Below are positions 39,899 through 48,696 of a stretch of 64,000 nt of DNA, in pieces. Where the stretch lies: assembly GCA_016722465.1 (NCBI GenBank), contig JADKJC010000013.1, forward strand, positions 186,001 through 250,000. The letters are read 5' to 3'. This stretch comes from Chitinophagaceae bacterium. Its GTDB lineage: Bacteria > Bacteroidota > Bacteroidia > Chitinophagales > Chitinophagaceae. The notes under the pieces were generated by a model. It did no database searches. It was not told the origin of the DNA and worked only from the letters and a program-made list of their open reading frames with translations. Position 1 is the stretch's first letter, and every line of letters begins with the position of its first letter. Made by a program: the position numbers and the translations under genes.

Positions 39899-40618
39899 TT
39901 ATTTTGAACTGAGGTCTGCTCTAAGGCTTAAAAGTTCACTCCACAACTTTTCGGTGTAATTCTGGTATATTTCTGCAACTGCATCCCATGAGTCTGCTCC
40001 ATAAATTGCTTCATACCTTTCTTTAAAGGGTTTTCTGAATCCATCTTCCCTTTCTTTCAATCCCTGCTTGTACCTTGTTACCATTGCAAATTGCGGAGCG
40101 CCGGACGAACTGGCCACATATACTGCAACTGACTCACCACCTGCATCCCATACTTTTTTGAATTTTGCAATTGTTTCCCTCAGTTTATAACCCCAGCCGA
40201 TTTTGGGATACCAGTGAGTGATATTGATCATCTTGGTATAATCAGTTAATGCAACAGAACTCAAAGAATCATGGTAAACAGAATAAGCGCTGCTGCCCCT
40301 GTCGGTAAGGTAAATGGCCACATTTTTGTTCCAGTCATTGTTGTGCTCTTCACCAAGGTTGCCCCGGCCATCTATCTGTTCCCAGCTTGCCGGGCCTTCG
40401 GTAATATGGTAACCACCTGCATCAGGCCCTGATTGAATTTCAAATACCCGCCACTTCCAGTCGCCGGTATGATACTTTTGTGCATGTGCTGCCAGTGCCT
40501 TTTCAAACTCCAGCACCTTGTCAACTTTTGGGAATACCCTGTTGGCATTCACCACATTTTTTTTCTGCGCCATTACCATTACAGGCATGAGCATGCAGAG
40601 AAGAATAATTTTTCTCAT
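39899..40618 (-). CDS. Secreted hypothetical protein
   Basis: 239 aa from the ATG at 40618, which begins the signal peptide MRKIILLCMLMPVMVMAQ. An ATG 32 codons upstream is rejected because the signal would be internal. The mature part has a two-part alpha+beta pattern (VDKVLEFEKALAAHAQKYH, VFEIQSGPDAGGYHITEGPASW, VAVYVASSSGAPQFAMVTRY) that resembles a ferredoxin-like barrel. No family is recognised. Predicted periplasmic. Confidence 0.7.
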   Translation of the reverse strand: MRKIILLCMLMPVMVMAQKKNVVNANRVFPKVDKVLEFEKALAAHAQKYHTGDWKWRVFEIQSGPDAGGYHITEGPASWEQIDGRGNLGEEHNNDWNKNVAIYLTDRGSSAYSVYHDSLSSVALTDYTKMINITHWYPKIGWGYKLRETIAKFKKVWDAGGESVAVYVASSSGAPQFAMVTRYKQGLKEREDGFRKPFKERYEAIYGADSWDAVAEIYQNYTEKLWSELLSLRADLSSK

Positions 40619-40849
40619 TTGTCTTGATTTTTTAAGATGAATAAAAAAGGAAGGGTAGTAGTTTGGATGGGGTAAGTGGTAAAACAAAATAGAGATTATA
40701 TTTTTTAAATACAAGTATTCTTTAATGTTTTATTGATATTAACAATGGCACAACACGGTTTCCATGCTACTATTGCAAACAGGATTGTGCTTAATCTTAA
40801 TTTTTTATTTCAACCCACACTGTTATTTTCGCAACCCAAATAAAAAAGC

Positions 40850-43087
40850 ATGAACTCATTTATACAGCCCATTGCTGTAAAACTCCATTTAAAATTACAA
40901 CAGGTGGAAGCAGTGCTGAACCTGCTGGCAGAAGGCGCTACCATTCCTTTTATTGCCCGTTACCGCAAGGATAAAACGGGTGCGCTGGACGAAGTGCAGA
41001 TACAGCATATACAGGATGAAGCAAAGTTTTTAAAGGAGTTTGCTGAACGAAAAGAATTCATTGAAAAAACGATCACTGAGCAGGGAAAGATGACAGAACT
41101 CTTGCAGGACAAGCTGAAAAAAGCTGCTACCATTGCAGAGCTGGAAGATATTTACCTGCCTTACAAAGTAAAAAGAAAGACAAAAGCGATCATTGCCAAA
41201 GAAAACGGGCTGGGGCCATTGGCGGATCTACTGCTTGAACAAAGAGATATTGATCTTACTGCCGAAGCTGCAAAATTCATCAATGAAAAAGTGGGGGATG
41301 CAGATGCTGCTTTACAGGGGGCAAGAGACATCATTGCAGAGATGGTGAATGAGGATGCAACAGTAAGAGCAAAACTTCGCCGCCAGTTTGAAACTGAAGC
41401 TACCCTGCAGAGTAAAGTGGTAACAGATAAAGAAGCAGAAGGCATCAAGTACAAAGATTATTTTGAATTCAGTGAACCAATATTCAAAGCGCCATCACAC
41501 AGGGTATTGGCAGTACTGCGTGGATTCCTGGAAGGTTATTTACGCATTGCCATTTCTCCTGAAGAAGAAAAAGCGCTGGCAATGATCGATGAATTGTATG
41601 TAAAAGGCATGAGTACCTGCAGTGACCAGATTCGTAAGGCAATCAAGGATTCGTACAGAAGATTGCTACAACCAAGCCTGGAAACAGAATTCAGAACAGC
41701 GCTGAAAGCAAAAGCAGATGAGGAAGCCATCAACGTGTTTGCAGAAAATCTCCGCCAGTTGTTGTTAAGCTCTCCGTTGGGCAGTAAAAGAATTTTGGCC
41801 ATTGATCCGGGTTACAGAACCGGCTGTAAAGTGGTTTGCCTGGATGAAAAAGGAGAGCTGCAAAAAACGGATCTGATCTTTCCGCATGAAAGTAACCGTG
41901 TACATGCAGAAGAAATAAAAATAAAAAACCTGGTGGAACAATACGGCATACAGGTTTTTGCCATTGGTGATGGAACTGCAGGAAGAGAAACAGAACAGTT
42001 CATTAAAAAATTAAATCTTGGTCTGCCCATTTTTTTAGTGAATGAAGATGGTGCTTCTATTTACTCAGCATCTGAAATTGCAAGAGAAGAATTTCCGAAT
42101 GAAGATATTACCGTAAGAGGTGCGGTGAGTATTGGCAGAAGATTGATGGACCCATTGGCCGAGTTGGTAAAGCTTGATCCCAAAAGTATAGGGGTAGGGC
42201 AGTACCAGCATGATGTAAACCAGTTTCGCTTAAAGGAAAGGCTGGATGCAACAGTAGTAAGTTGCGTAAATAATGTTGGCGTGAACTTAAACACTGCCAG
42301 CAAAAATCTATTGAGCTATGTAAGTGGTATCGGCGCCACAATTGCCGATAATATCATTAAGTACCGCACAGAGATCGGCAGGTTTGATAATAGAAAGCAA
42401 TTATTAAATGTGCCAAGATTGGGCAACAAAGCATATGAGCAATGTGCCGGTTTCTTACGCATTAAAGGCGGCGATGATATGTTGGATGACAGTGCAGTGC
42501 ATCCCGAAGCATACAGCGTTGTACAAAATATGGTTAAGGATGCAGGTGTGGATGTAAAGACTTTCATTGGCAATGAAACTTTACTAAAGACGATTGAAGC
42601 AAAAAAATATGCCAGCGAAACAATTGGGGAATTGACGATAAAAGATATTTTAAATGAACTGAAAAAGCCGGGGCTTGATCCCAGAAGTGAAGTGCAGGTT
42701 TTTGAGTTTGCTGCCATTTACAGTATTGATGATGTAAAGGTTGGAATGGAAGTGCCGGGAGTGGTAACCAACATTACCCGATTTGGAGCTTTTGTGGATA
42801 TTGGTGTAAAGCAGGATGGGCTGGTGCACGTGAGTGAAATTTCTCACACTTATATTACTGATCCCGGTGAAGCATTAAAACTCAATCAAAAAGTAAAAGT
42901 GAAAGTAACGGATGTGGATGTGGCACGTAAACGCATTGCATTATCCATCAAACAAACAGAGGAACCACCTGCAAGGAAACAGCAGAATAAGTTTGGCGGG
43001 CAACTGCATGGTAAACCAAATAAACCAAAACCGGAACCAACTATGAATGATGCATTGGCGGCATTGAGAAATAAGTTTGGAAAGTAA
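40850..43087 (+). CDS. tex: Tex-family RNA-binding transcription accessory protein
   Basis: 745 aa, normal length. The N-terminal Tex domain (GATIPFIARYRKDKTGALDEVQ), YqgF-like RNase H domain (ILAIDPGYRTGCKV, GDGTAGRETE), helix-hairpin-helix (LLSYVSGIGATIADNIIKY) and C-terminal S1 domain (GVVTNITRFGAFVDIGVKQ) are all present. The Lys/Gln-rich tail is typical. It is a cytosolic nucleic-acid-binding factor affecting transcription. A TATTTTCG-like -7 box lies about 25 bp before the ATG. Confidence 0.96.
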   Translation: MNSFIQPIAVKLHLKLQQVEAVLNLLAEGATIPFIARYRKDKTGALDEVQIQHIQDEAKFLKEFAERKEFIEKTITEQGKMTELLQDKLKKAATIAELEDIYLPYKVKRKTKAIIAKENGLGPLADLLLEQRDIDLTAEAAKFINEKVGDADAALQGARDIIAEMVNEDATVRAKLRRQFETEATLQSKVVTDKEAEGIKYKDYFEFSEPIFKAPSHRVLAVLRGFLEGYLRIAISPEEEKALAMIDELYVKGMSTCSDQIRKAIKDSYRRLLQPSLETEFRTALKAKADEEAINVFAENLRQLLLSSPLGSKRILAIDPGYRTGCKVVCLDEKGELQKTDLIFPHESNRVHAEEIKIKNLVEQYGIQVFAIGDGTAGRETEQFIKKLNLGLPIFLVNEDGASIYSASEIAREEFPNEDITVRGAVSIGRRLMDPLAELVKLDPKSIGVGQYQHDVNQFRLKERLDATVVSCVNNVGVNLNTASKNLLSYVSGIGATIADNIIKYRTEIGRFDNRKQLLNVPRLGNKAYEQCAGFLRIKGGDDMLDDSAVHPEAYSVVQNMVKDAGVDVKTFIGNETLLKTIEAKKYASETIGELTIKDILNELKKPGLDPRSEVQVFEFAAIYSIDDVKVGMEVPGVVTNITRFGAFVDIGVKQDGLVHVSEISHTYITDPGEALKLNQKVKVKVTDVDVARKRIALSIKQTEEPPARKQQNKFGGQLHGKPNKPKPEPTMNDALAALRNKFGK

Positions 43088-43091
43088 TTTT

Positions 43092-43174
43092 AGTTTCTCA
43101 CAACGCTTGCAACGAAAACAACGAAACAATGAATCGTAGTGAGCATTGTATCCTTTGTTACTTTGTGTGAAACT
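43092..43174. repeat. Imperfect palindromic repeat overlapping the end of aat
   Basis: The ends AGTTTC.CACA and TGTGTGAAACT are inverted repeats flanking ACG- and AAC-rich sequence. The right arm supplies the last five codons and stop of aat. It also sits where a terminator for the convergent tex and aat genes would be expected. Confidence 0.5.
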
Positions 43175-43802
43175 CCAGTATTTCAATAAACTCCTTCCTG
43201 CCAATCATCTCTGCACCTAAGCTTTCCAGGTGCTCAGTATATACCTGGCAATCGATCAGCACCACGCCTTCTTTTTGTAATTGGCCTACATAATTGATAA
43301 AGGCAAACTTGCTGGCATTGCTCACTTTGCTGAACATGCTTTCACCAAAAAATACATTGCCAATTCTTACCCCATACAATCCACCCACCAGTTCTCCATT
43401 CACCCATGCTTCGGCACTGTGGGCATGGCCCAGCTCATGCAGTTTGGTATAGGCTTCCTGCACAGCGGGAGTGATCCAGGTTCCATCCTGTCCTTCACGG
43501 GCAGTGGTCTTGCAGTTTTGTATCACTTGTGTAAATGCCCTGTTGATGGTAAAACGGAATTTGTTGTTGCGTAAAACCGAATGCATGCTCTTGCTCACTT
43601 TCAATGCAGCTGGAAACAACACAAACCTTGGATCCGGGCACCACCAGATAATCGGTTCTTCTTCATTGTACCAGGGGAAAATGCCACTGCGGTAGGCAAG
43701 CAATAGGCGCTCCATACCCAAATCGCCACCAATTGCCAGCAGGCCATCTTTGTCAGCCAGGTCCACCGGCGGAAAAACTATTTTAGTTGATAATATGTTC
43801 AT
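43158..43802 (-). CDS. aat: Leucyl/phenylalanyl-tRNA-protein transferase
   Basis: 214 aa from the ATG at 43802; ten more in-frame residues upstream are not family-like. Diagnostic segments are LLAIGGDLGMERLLLAYRSGIFPWY, WWCPDPRFVLFP, HSAEAWVNGELVGGLYGVRIG and FFGESMFS. The enzyme transfers Leu or Phe from tRNA to proteins with N-terminal Lys or Arg, creating a degradation signal. It is 99 bp downstream of clpS, which recognises that signal. Its last codons lie inside a dispersed repeat. Confidence 0.95.
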   Translation of the reverse strand: MNILSTKIVFPPVDLADKDGLLAIGGDLGMERLLLAYRSGIFPWYNEEEPIIWWCPDPRFVLFPAALKVSKSMHSVLRNNKFRFTINRAFTQVIQNCKTTAREGQDGTWITPAVQEAYTKLHELGHAHSAEAWVNGELVGGLYGVRIGNVFFGESMFSKVSNASKFAFINYVGQLQKEGVVLIDCQVYTEHLESLGAEMIGRKEFIEILEFHTK

Positions 43803-43901
43803 TAAAAATGCTGTGGCATACCACGCTGCCACCGGATGAAATTACACCAAACTTAATTGCTGAAAATAAAAGGAATTTGAACAACCTGTGGTAAAGTAAA
43901 A

Positions 43902-44201
43902 TTACAGGGCAGTAACCTCAATGGTAGCGCCAATGCCTCTTTCGGTAATGGCATCACACATGGGTTTTAAAGAATCGTAGTTACCTTCTTTTACAGCATA
44001 TTTTCCTTTACTGTCGATGATGATGGCACATTGCTCAGCCTGCTCTTCGCTTTGGCCGCAAATTTCAATCAGTGCCTGTATCACCCATTCAAAAGTGTTT
44101 ACATCATCGTTCCATACAATCAGCCGGCAGTATTCATCTGCCATTGCCAATACGTCTGTTTCGGGTTTGATCTTAGTGTTTGTTTGTGTTGACATTTTCA
44201 T
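43902..44201 (-). CDS. clpS: ATP-dependent Clp protease adaptor ClpS
   Basis: 99 aa from the ATG at 44201. An unstructured N-terminus is followed by the ClpS core: CRLIVWNDDVNTFEWVIQALIEICG, EEQAEQCAIIIDSKGKYAVKEG and CDAITERGIGATIEV. The N-degron pocket Asp-Asp and the His/Lys-rich ClpA contact region are partly replaced, as is common in Bacteroidota. It hands N-degron substrates to the Clp unfoldase. A TATTTTTG box (44211-44218) suggests a near-leaderless mRNA. Confidence 0.93.
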   Translation of the reverse strand: MKMSTQTNTKIKPETDVLAMADEYCRLIVWNDDVNTFEWVIQALIEICGQSEEQAEQCAIIIDSKGKYAVKEGNYDSLKPMCDAITERGIGATIEVTAL

Positions 44202-44210
44202 TTGATAAGA

Positions 44211-44218
44211 CAAAAATA
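44211..44218 (-). promoter_or_regulatory. -7 box TATTTTTG upstream of clpS
   Basis: A perfect TAnnTTTG box on the minus strand, ending 9 bp before the clpS start, with TTTG 22 bp further upstream. Confidence 0.5.
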
Positions 44219-44417
44219 ATATTAACAACCATTCCAAGTGCAAATTGGTTTACAATTGGCTATTTTTTATTTTAAATACGCATTTTGATTGTCCCATGTT
44301 TGCCGGTTGATACTATTTTACCTTTTATCTATTAAGAAATTGTGCTATGCAACATTTTGGGCATTAATATTGTCTGATGGGTAACTCATTGTGCGACATC
44401 AAACGTATTCCTGATCA

Positions 44418-46444
44418 ATGCTGCGGCTATTAAGAAGAAAAAAGGCTGAAACATCCCTACCTGTAAAGCAGCAGGCCATTGTTTTGCCACTTAATTCACC
44501 TAGTCGCAGCCTGGAGTTTTTGGCAGAACTGATCGGTAAGATAAGGCCGGATGAACCGGAAGATACAGAGCAGGCTGAATTGAGATTCCGTGCCCTGTTA
44601 TTCCAGATCAGCCAGGACAGGAGTTCCCTGTTTTCTTTACGAAAGGCATTGCTTTCCCAATTTTTGAAAACAAATATTGTACAGGCACTTACTGAAAGCG
44701 GCATTGTAAGCAGCCGGGGATTTGTACAGGAACTGATTAGTAAGCTCAAACACAAACTGCTCCCGGAGTTGCAGGCACCTGATAACTTCCTGTACGTGAT
44801 CAATAAGATATTTCATAAACGTTCTGATTATTTATGGGTAGAAGGCATTAATGAAGATCTGTGGAAACAGTTTTTTGAGATACTCGGTATACAGATCAAC
44901 CTTACAGAGCCGGCACTCATCAAACAATTACAACAATCGCTGCAGATTATCAGTTACAGGATTACTACACTAGGGCTGGAAAAGAGATCACTCATCGCTA
45001 CGAGAATTTTGAAGATGCTGTCTATCCTTTTTTAGAACAGAACAGGCTCATCAATGAATATATTTTCCAGGGCACATCAGCAGGTAATACAGAAAAACAA
45101 CGGATACTGCTGGCAAATATCAATGAAACATTGCACAACTGCAACCAGAGTATCCAGTGGATCAGGGATCAACGGATTGCTTATGGTACCAGCCTTGCAC
45201 AAACTTACATTCTTACCCGTTTGCAACAGCAGGTAAACAGGATGTTTATTATACTGGATGTACTTGACGTTGATAACACATTTAATACGGAACGTTTTGT
45301 GATGTATTTCAGAACAGTGGTACACAATGAGAACAGGAAAAACTCACTTAAGGAATTTTTAAGTGAGAACACCGGGTATCTTGCTTACCAGATTGCGGAG
45401 CATGGCGGCCGTACCGGGGAAAAATTCATCACCACCACAAGAAAGGATTTCTGGAGGATGTTCCGGAGTGCAGTGGGGGGCGGTATCATCATCTCCTTTA
45501 TCGGCATTGTTAAAAACCTGCTGGGTAAAATGGCGGCTGCCCCATTTTGGCATGGCTTCTTATACAGCGTGAACTATTCGCTTGGTTTTATATTGATACA
45601 GGATACCGGCTCTACACTTGCAACAAAGCAACCAGCCTACACTGCTAACAATGTGGCCAGTTCTTTTGATGCACAAAAGATTGGAGAAAGGCCCGACCTG
45701 AGAAACCTTGCCATCACCATCGGTAAGGTAAGCCGTACACAGCTGGCTTCATTCACTGGTAATTTAATTGTGGTGTTTCCATTGACTTATTTATTGGCCT
45801 GGTTGTTTTTTGCATCTACCGGTGTAAAGATTGCCGAAGGCGCTGCTGCACAAAAACTATTGACCGACCAGCAGCCCTTTCACAGCCTTGCCTGGTTGTA
45901 TGCCTGCTTTACCGGTTTCTTTTTATTCGCCAGTGGATTGATAGCAGGTTATGTAGAAAATTACCTGGTGTACAGTAAAATAGGGGAGCGGCTTCGCCAT
46001 TCCACTGCTTTTAAATATGGCTTTAGTGAGAAACGCAGGTACAAGATCATTCACTACATTGAAAATAATATGGGTGCTTTGATCGGGAATATCGCACTTG
46101 GTTTCTTCCTTGGTATGGCGGGTTTTTTTGGCAAAACATTTGGGTTGCCATTTGACATACGGCATATCACCATCTCTGCAGCCAACACTGCCATCGGTTA
46201 TTTCGGGCTCGATCATAATATCAGCGCCAGAGAATTATGGTATACGTTGTTTGGCGTATTCGGTATCGGGTTCTTAAATTTTGCAGTGAGTTTTGGCCTT
46301 GCATTTTACGTGGCTGTTAAAAGCCGTGGCATCCGTTTAAAAGAATACCCTGAGTTTCTTGGGATATTATGGAGATATATAAGAACCTATCCCCGGGATT
46401 TTATTAAAGCGCCGCAATCCAGGACTGCTAACCAGTTAAGGTAG
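44418..46444 (+). CDS. Gcr-type 'site-specific recombinase' family membrane protein, frameshifted
   Basis: The frame from 44418 breaks near 44980; adding one A to GAAAAGAG joins GLEKE to ITHRYENFEDAVYPFLEQN and continues to 46444, giving 675 aa. It has a long soluble helical N-terminus and then several TM segments (GGGIIISFIGIVKNLLG, LASFTGNLIVVFPLTYLLAW, WLYACFTGFFLFASGLIAGY, GIGFLNFAVSFGLAFYVAV). This is the pfam10136 pattern. Despite the family name, no recombinase catalytic motif is seen and a membrane role is more likely. Confidence 0.8.
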
Positions 46445-46630
46445 TCCCCCCTTTATTCTCACCGGCAGGCTCATTAATTTGTTGAATGCATCCAATAAAG
46501 CCTGGACCTCTTTCATTGATAAATAGAGCAAATGTTGTTCGGGAGTTATGTTATTTTCCCGGATAATATATTACCCTTCTTAGTTTAAAACAGCATAATT
46601 TTGAGTATTGAAAACGATAAAATAATAATC

Positions 46631-46819
46631 ATGGAACCTACAAAACGCCTGGAAGAATTAAATAATGAAGCGCTGGAAAAATTGGAAGAATACATGAAAA
46701 CAAAAGGCGAAGCAACTGCGGAACATCATGAAAAGGTAGGCGCTGCAAAAGACAAATGGCAGGCCGCCTGGAATGAGTTTTTGGAAACACTGATGGTACT
46801 GGAAAAACTGGAGATATAA
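46631..46819 (+). CDS. Small coiled-coil protein (62 aa)
   Basis: From the ATG at 46631: MEPTKRLEELNNEALEKLEE then a Lys/Glu/Ala-rich helix and KWQAAWNEFLETLMVLEKL. It is almost wholly helical with heptad-like Leu spacing. A TTG start at 46601 is possible. No family is recognised. It is 9 bp upstream of the next small gene, so the two are probably paired. Confidence 0.6.
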   Translation: MEPTKRLEELNNEALEKLEEYMKTKGEATAEHHEKVGAAKDKWQAAWNEFLETLMVLEKLEI

Positions 46820-46828
46820 TTTTGCCAC

Positions 46829-47131
46829 ATGATGCCCGGAGATGAACTGCAGCAGCGATGGCTGAAACTGGAATCCTTGCTGACCGAACGATTGGGAAAA
46901 AAACCTGACCTGGATGATGTGTTGCTTTTTATCGGCAAAAAAGAATCGGGCCTGCCTCCAAAAAATTTTACGGAAGAAGAACAATTGAATTTACGGCAGA
47001 TGGCAATATGCACCATCCTGGTGCCGGCACGCTATTATGAATTGTATTGGGTGGATGATATGGGCTGGCCACACTTTAACCAGTTGCAGCGCCTGCCCGA
47101 AATGAGCCTTCCGGAAAAGGAAGTTTTTTAA
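46829..47131 (+). CDS. Conserved small hypothetical protein (100 aa)
   Basis: 100 aa. LEKLEI of the previous gene ends just upstream. The protein contains LESLLTERLGKKPDLDDVLLFIG, FTEEEQLNLRQMAICTILVP and YYELYWVDDMGWPHF. No signal or TM segment. The Trp/Tyr/Asp-rich middle is unusual and looks conserved in character, but I cannot name a family. Likely co-expressed with the 62-aa gene. Confidence 0.65.
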   Translation: MMPGDELQQRWLKLESLLTERLGKKPDLDDVLLFIGKKESGLPPKNFTEEEQLNLRQMAICTILVPARYYELYWVDDMGWPHFNQLQRLPEMSLPEKEVF

Positions 47132-47214
47132 ACCTTACCTGCTGCTGTATGCAGAAAAGCATAAAATGATATAAAGGGTTTAGGTATTGTATCCGCTTCC
47201 AATTTTTATAATTG

Positions 47215-47292
47215 AACCACAAGGTCACTAAGGCACAAAGTATTCACAATATGGGTTTGTGCAACTTAGCGTCTTTGTGTATTCGTGGTTTA
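47215..47292. repeat. ACCACAA...TTGTGGT palindromic repeat
   Basis: AACCACAAGGTCACTAAG..CACAAAG is inverted with TTTGTGCAACTTAGCGTCTT...TTCGTGGTTT. This is a widespread intergenic repeat type of Bacteroidota and other phyla that can fold into a long hairpin. Its function is unknown. Confidence 0.6.
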
Positions 47293-47347
47293 AAAATTCA
47301 ATCGGAGATACTGCCCTGGGTTGACAACCTGATTCCACCATATTCTG

Positions 47348-47848
47348 TCAGCTTTCCATCGTCAAATAATCCAGGTTGCCATTCTCATCGGTATTGATCA
47401 CTACCAGGTAATTGGTAAGCTCCTGACCGATGGAATAATCAAAGATGGCAAACTGGTCTTCACTATCGGGGTATAAACCAACCCGTACCAACTTTAATTT
47501 CTTTATTAATTGTTTTTCATGCGTTGCAGGTTTGGAACCTGGCTCAACCAGGCCGGCAAGTTCATCTTCGCCTAGTTCTTCTAAATGATGCTCCAGGTAA
47601 AACTTTACGGTATCACCCTCTTCATCATTGTAATCTTTCTCAATATGTTTTTTGTTGTTCAGGTCATGTATCCGCAGGTTCTCAATAAACTGTTTTACCG
47701 TTTCCAGTCTTTTATCCTCAATGGTTTTGTTGTCAAAATTCAAATCAACCTGAACTGCAGTGCCATTGAAATCTATATCCACATCGTAGTATTCTTCTAA
47801 CGAACCCGGGTCGATCATTCCAAAGTGAGGGAGTTTAAAATTTGCCAT
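47348..47848 (-). CDS. DUF2004 family protein
   Basis: 166 aa, strongly acidic. The opening FKLPHFGMIDPGSLEEYYDVDIDFNG and the central EKDYNDEEGDTVKFYLEHH match the DUF2004 pattern. The C-terminal half (LKLVRVGLYPDSEDQFAIFDYSIG) is typical as well. No signal peptide. Cytosolic with unknown function, sometimes found in immunity-protein-like settings, though no toxin is adjacent here. Confidence 0.8.
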   Translation of the reverse strand: MANFKLPHFGMIDPGSLEEYYDVDIDFNGTAVQVDLNFDNKTIEDKRLETVKQFIENLRIHDLNNKKHIEKDYNDEEGDTVKFYLEHHLEELGEDELAGLVEPGSKPATHEKQLIKKLKLVRVGLYPDSEDQFAIFDYSIGQELTNYLVVINTDENGNLDYLTMES

Positions 47849-48084
47849 TGTCGATGCAGTTCTGTTGGTTTGAAAGCTTGGTTAAATAATTACCGTAAAG
47901 TTAGGTTTGTACAATAAAGATGCAAAAAAGCTGGGTAATTACTTGCTCATACCCTGGGTATAAATCACCCTTTTTACTGCTGTTTCTTCTATATCGTTGT
48001 TTAAAAGCCCAAAGGGCTGATCAAGTATATTCTGGTGTATAAATTGATGTACTGATACATTATTCACCATTAAAAAGCAATCAC

Positions 48085-48593
48085 ATGCCAGACGTACAAA
48101 ACCTCTCCAACGAAGCAGCCATCACAAAATTGAAAACAATGGCAGAAGCCATAAAAGTGTGCATGTTCTGTACAAAGCTGGGCGCTGTTCCATTCTCCAC
48201 CAGGCCGATGGGATTGTCAGGCGTAGATGAAGAAGGAAAATTATGGTTTTTAAGTGCCGGTGACAGTAAGAAGAACCTGGGGATAGCGCAGGATGATAAA
48301 GTGCAGTTGCTCTTTGCCGATCCATCCGGTTTACATTTTTAAGTGTGTATGGAGAAGCAGATATTTATACCGATGAAAAATCGATTGAAAAAGCATGGAC
48401 ACCGATGGCCAAAGCCTGGTTTAAAGAAGGCAAAGATGATCCGGCGGTTTCAGTGATACGGGTTTATCCGTTGGATGTTTATTACTGGGATACAACCAGT
48501 GGCAAAGTGATCTCCCTGATTAAAGTGGCTGCTGCTTTAACAGGAACCACCGCAGCAGTTGGTGTAGAAGGACAATTAACGGTACATCAATAA
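48085..48593 (+). CDS. Pyridoxamine 5'-phosphate oxidase family (general stress protein-like), frameshifted
   Basis: The frame from 48085 stops at 48342. The remainder (VYGEADIYTDEKSIEKAW) runs to 48593. Adding one T to CATTTTTAAG joins them to 169 aa. The split-barrel flavin-binding pattern is present: CMFCTKLGAVPFSTRPM, LWFLSAGDSKKN, VQLLFADPSG, VIRVYPLDVYYWDT. Family members bind FMN or F420-like cofactors and are induced by stress. Substrate unknown. Confidence 0.85.
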
Positions 48594-48632
48594 ACTTGTT
48601 ACAATAGCCGTTTCATGTTATTTAAAATACTT

Positions 48633-48665
48633 CAAAAAGAAAACCCTCCCGATTGCTCAGGAGGG
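48633..48665 (-). terminator. Rho-independent terminator of pckA
   Basis: CCCTCC and GGAGGG arms with a 10-nt loop. The T-rich tail TTTTCTTTTTG is read on the minus strand, 32 bp after pckA. Confidence 0.8.
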
Positions 48666-48696
48666 CTTCTTAGTTGGCTAACAATCGCTAAAACGC

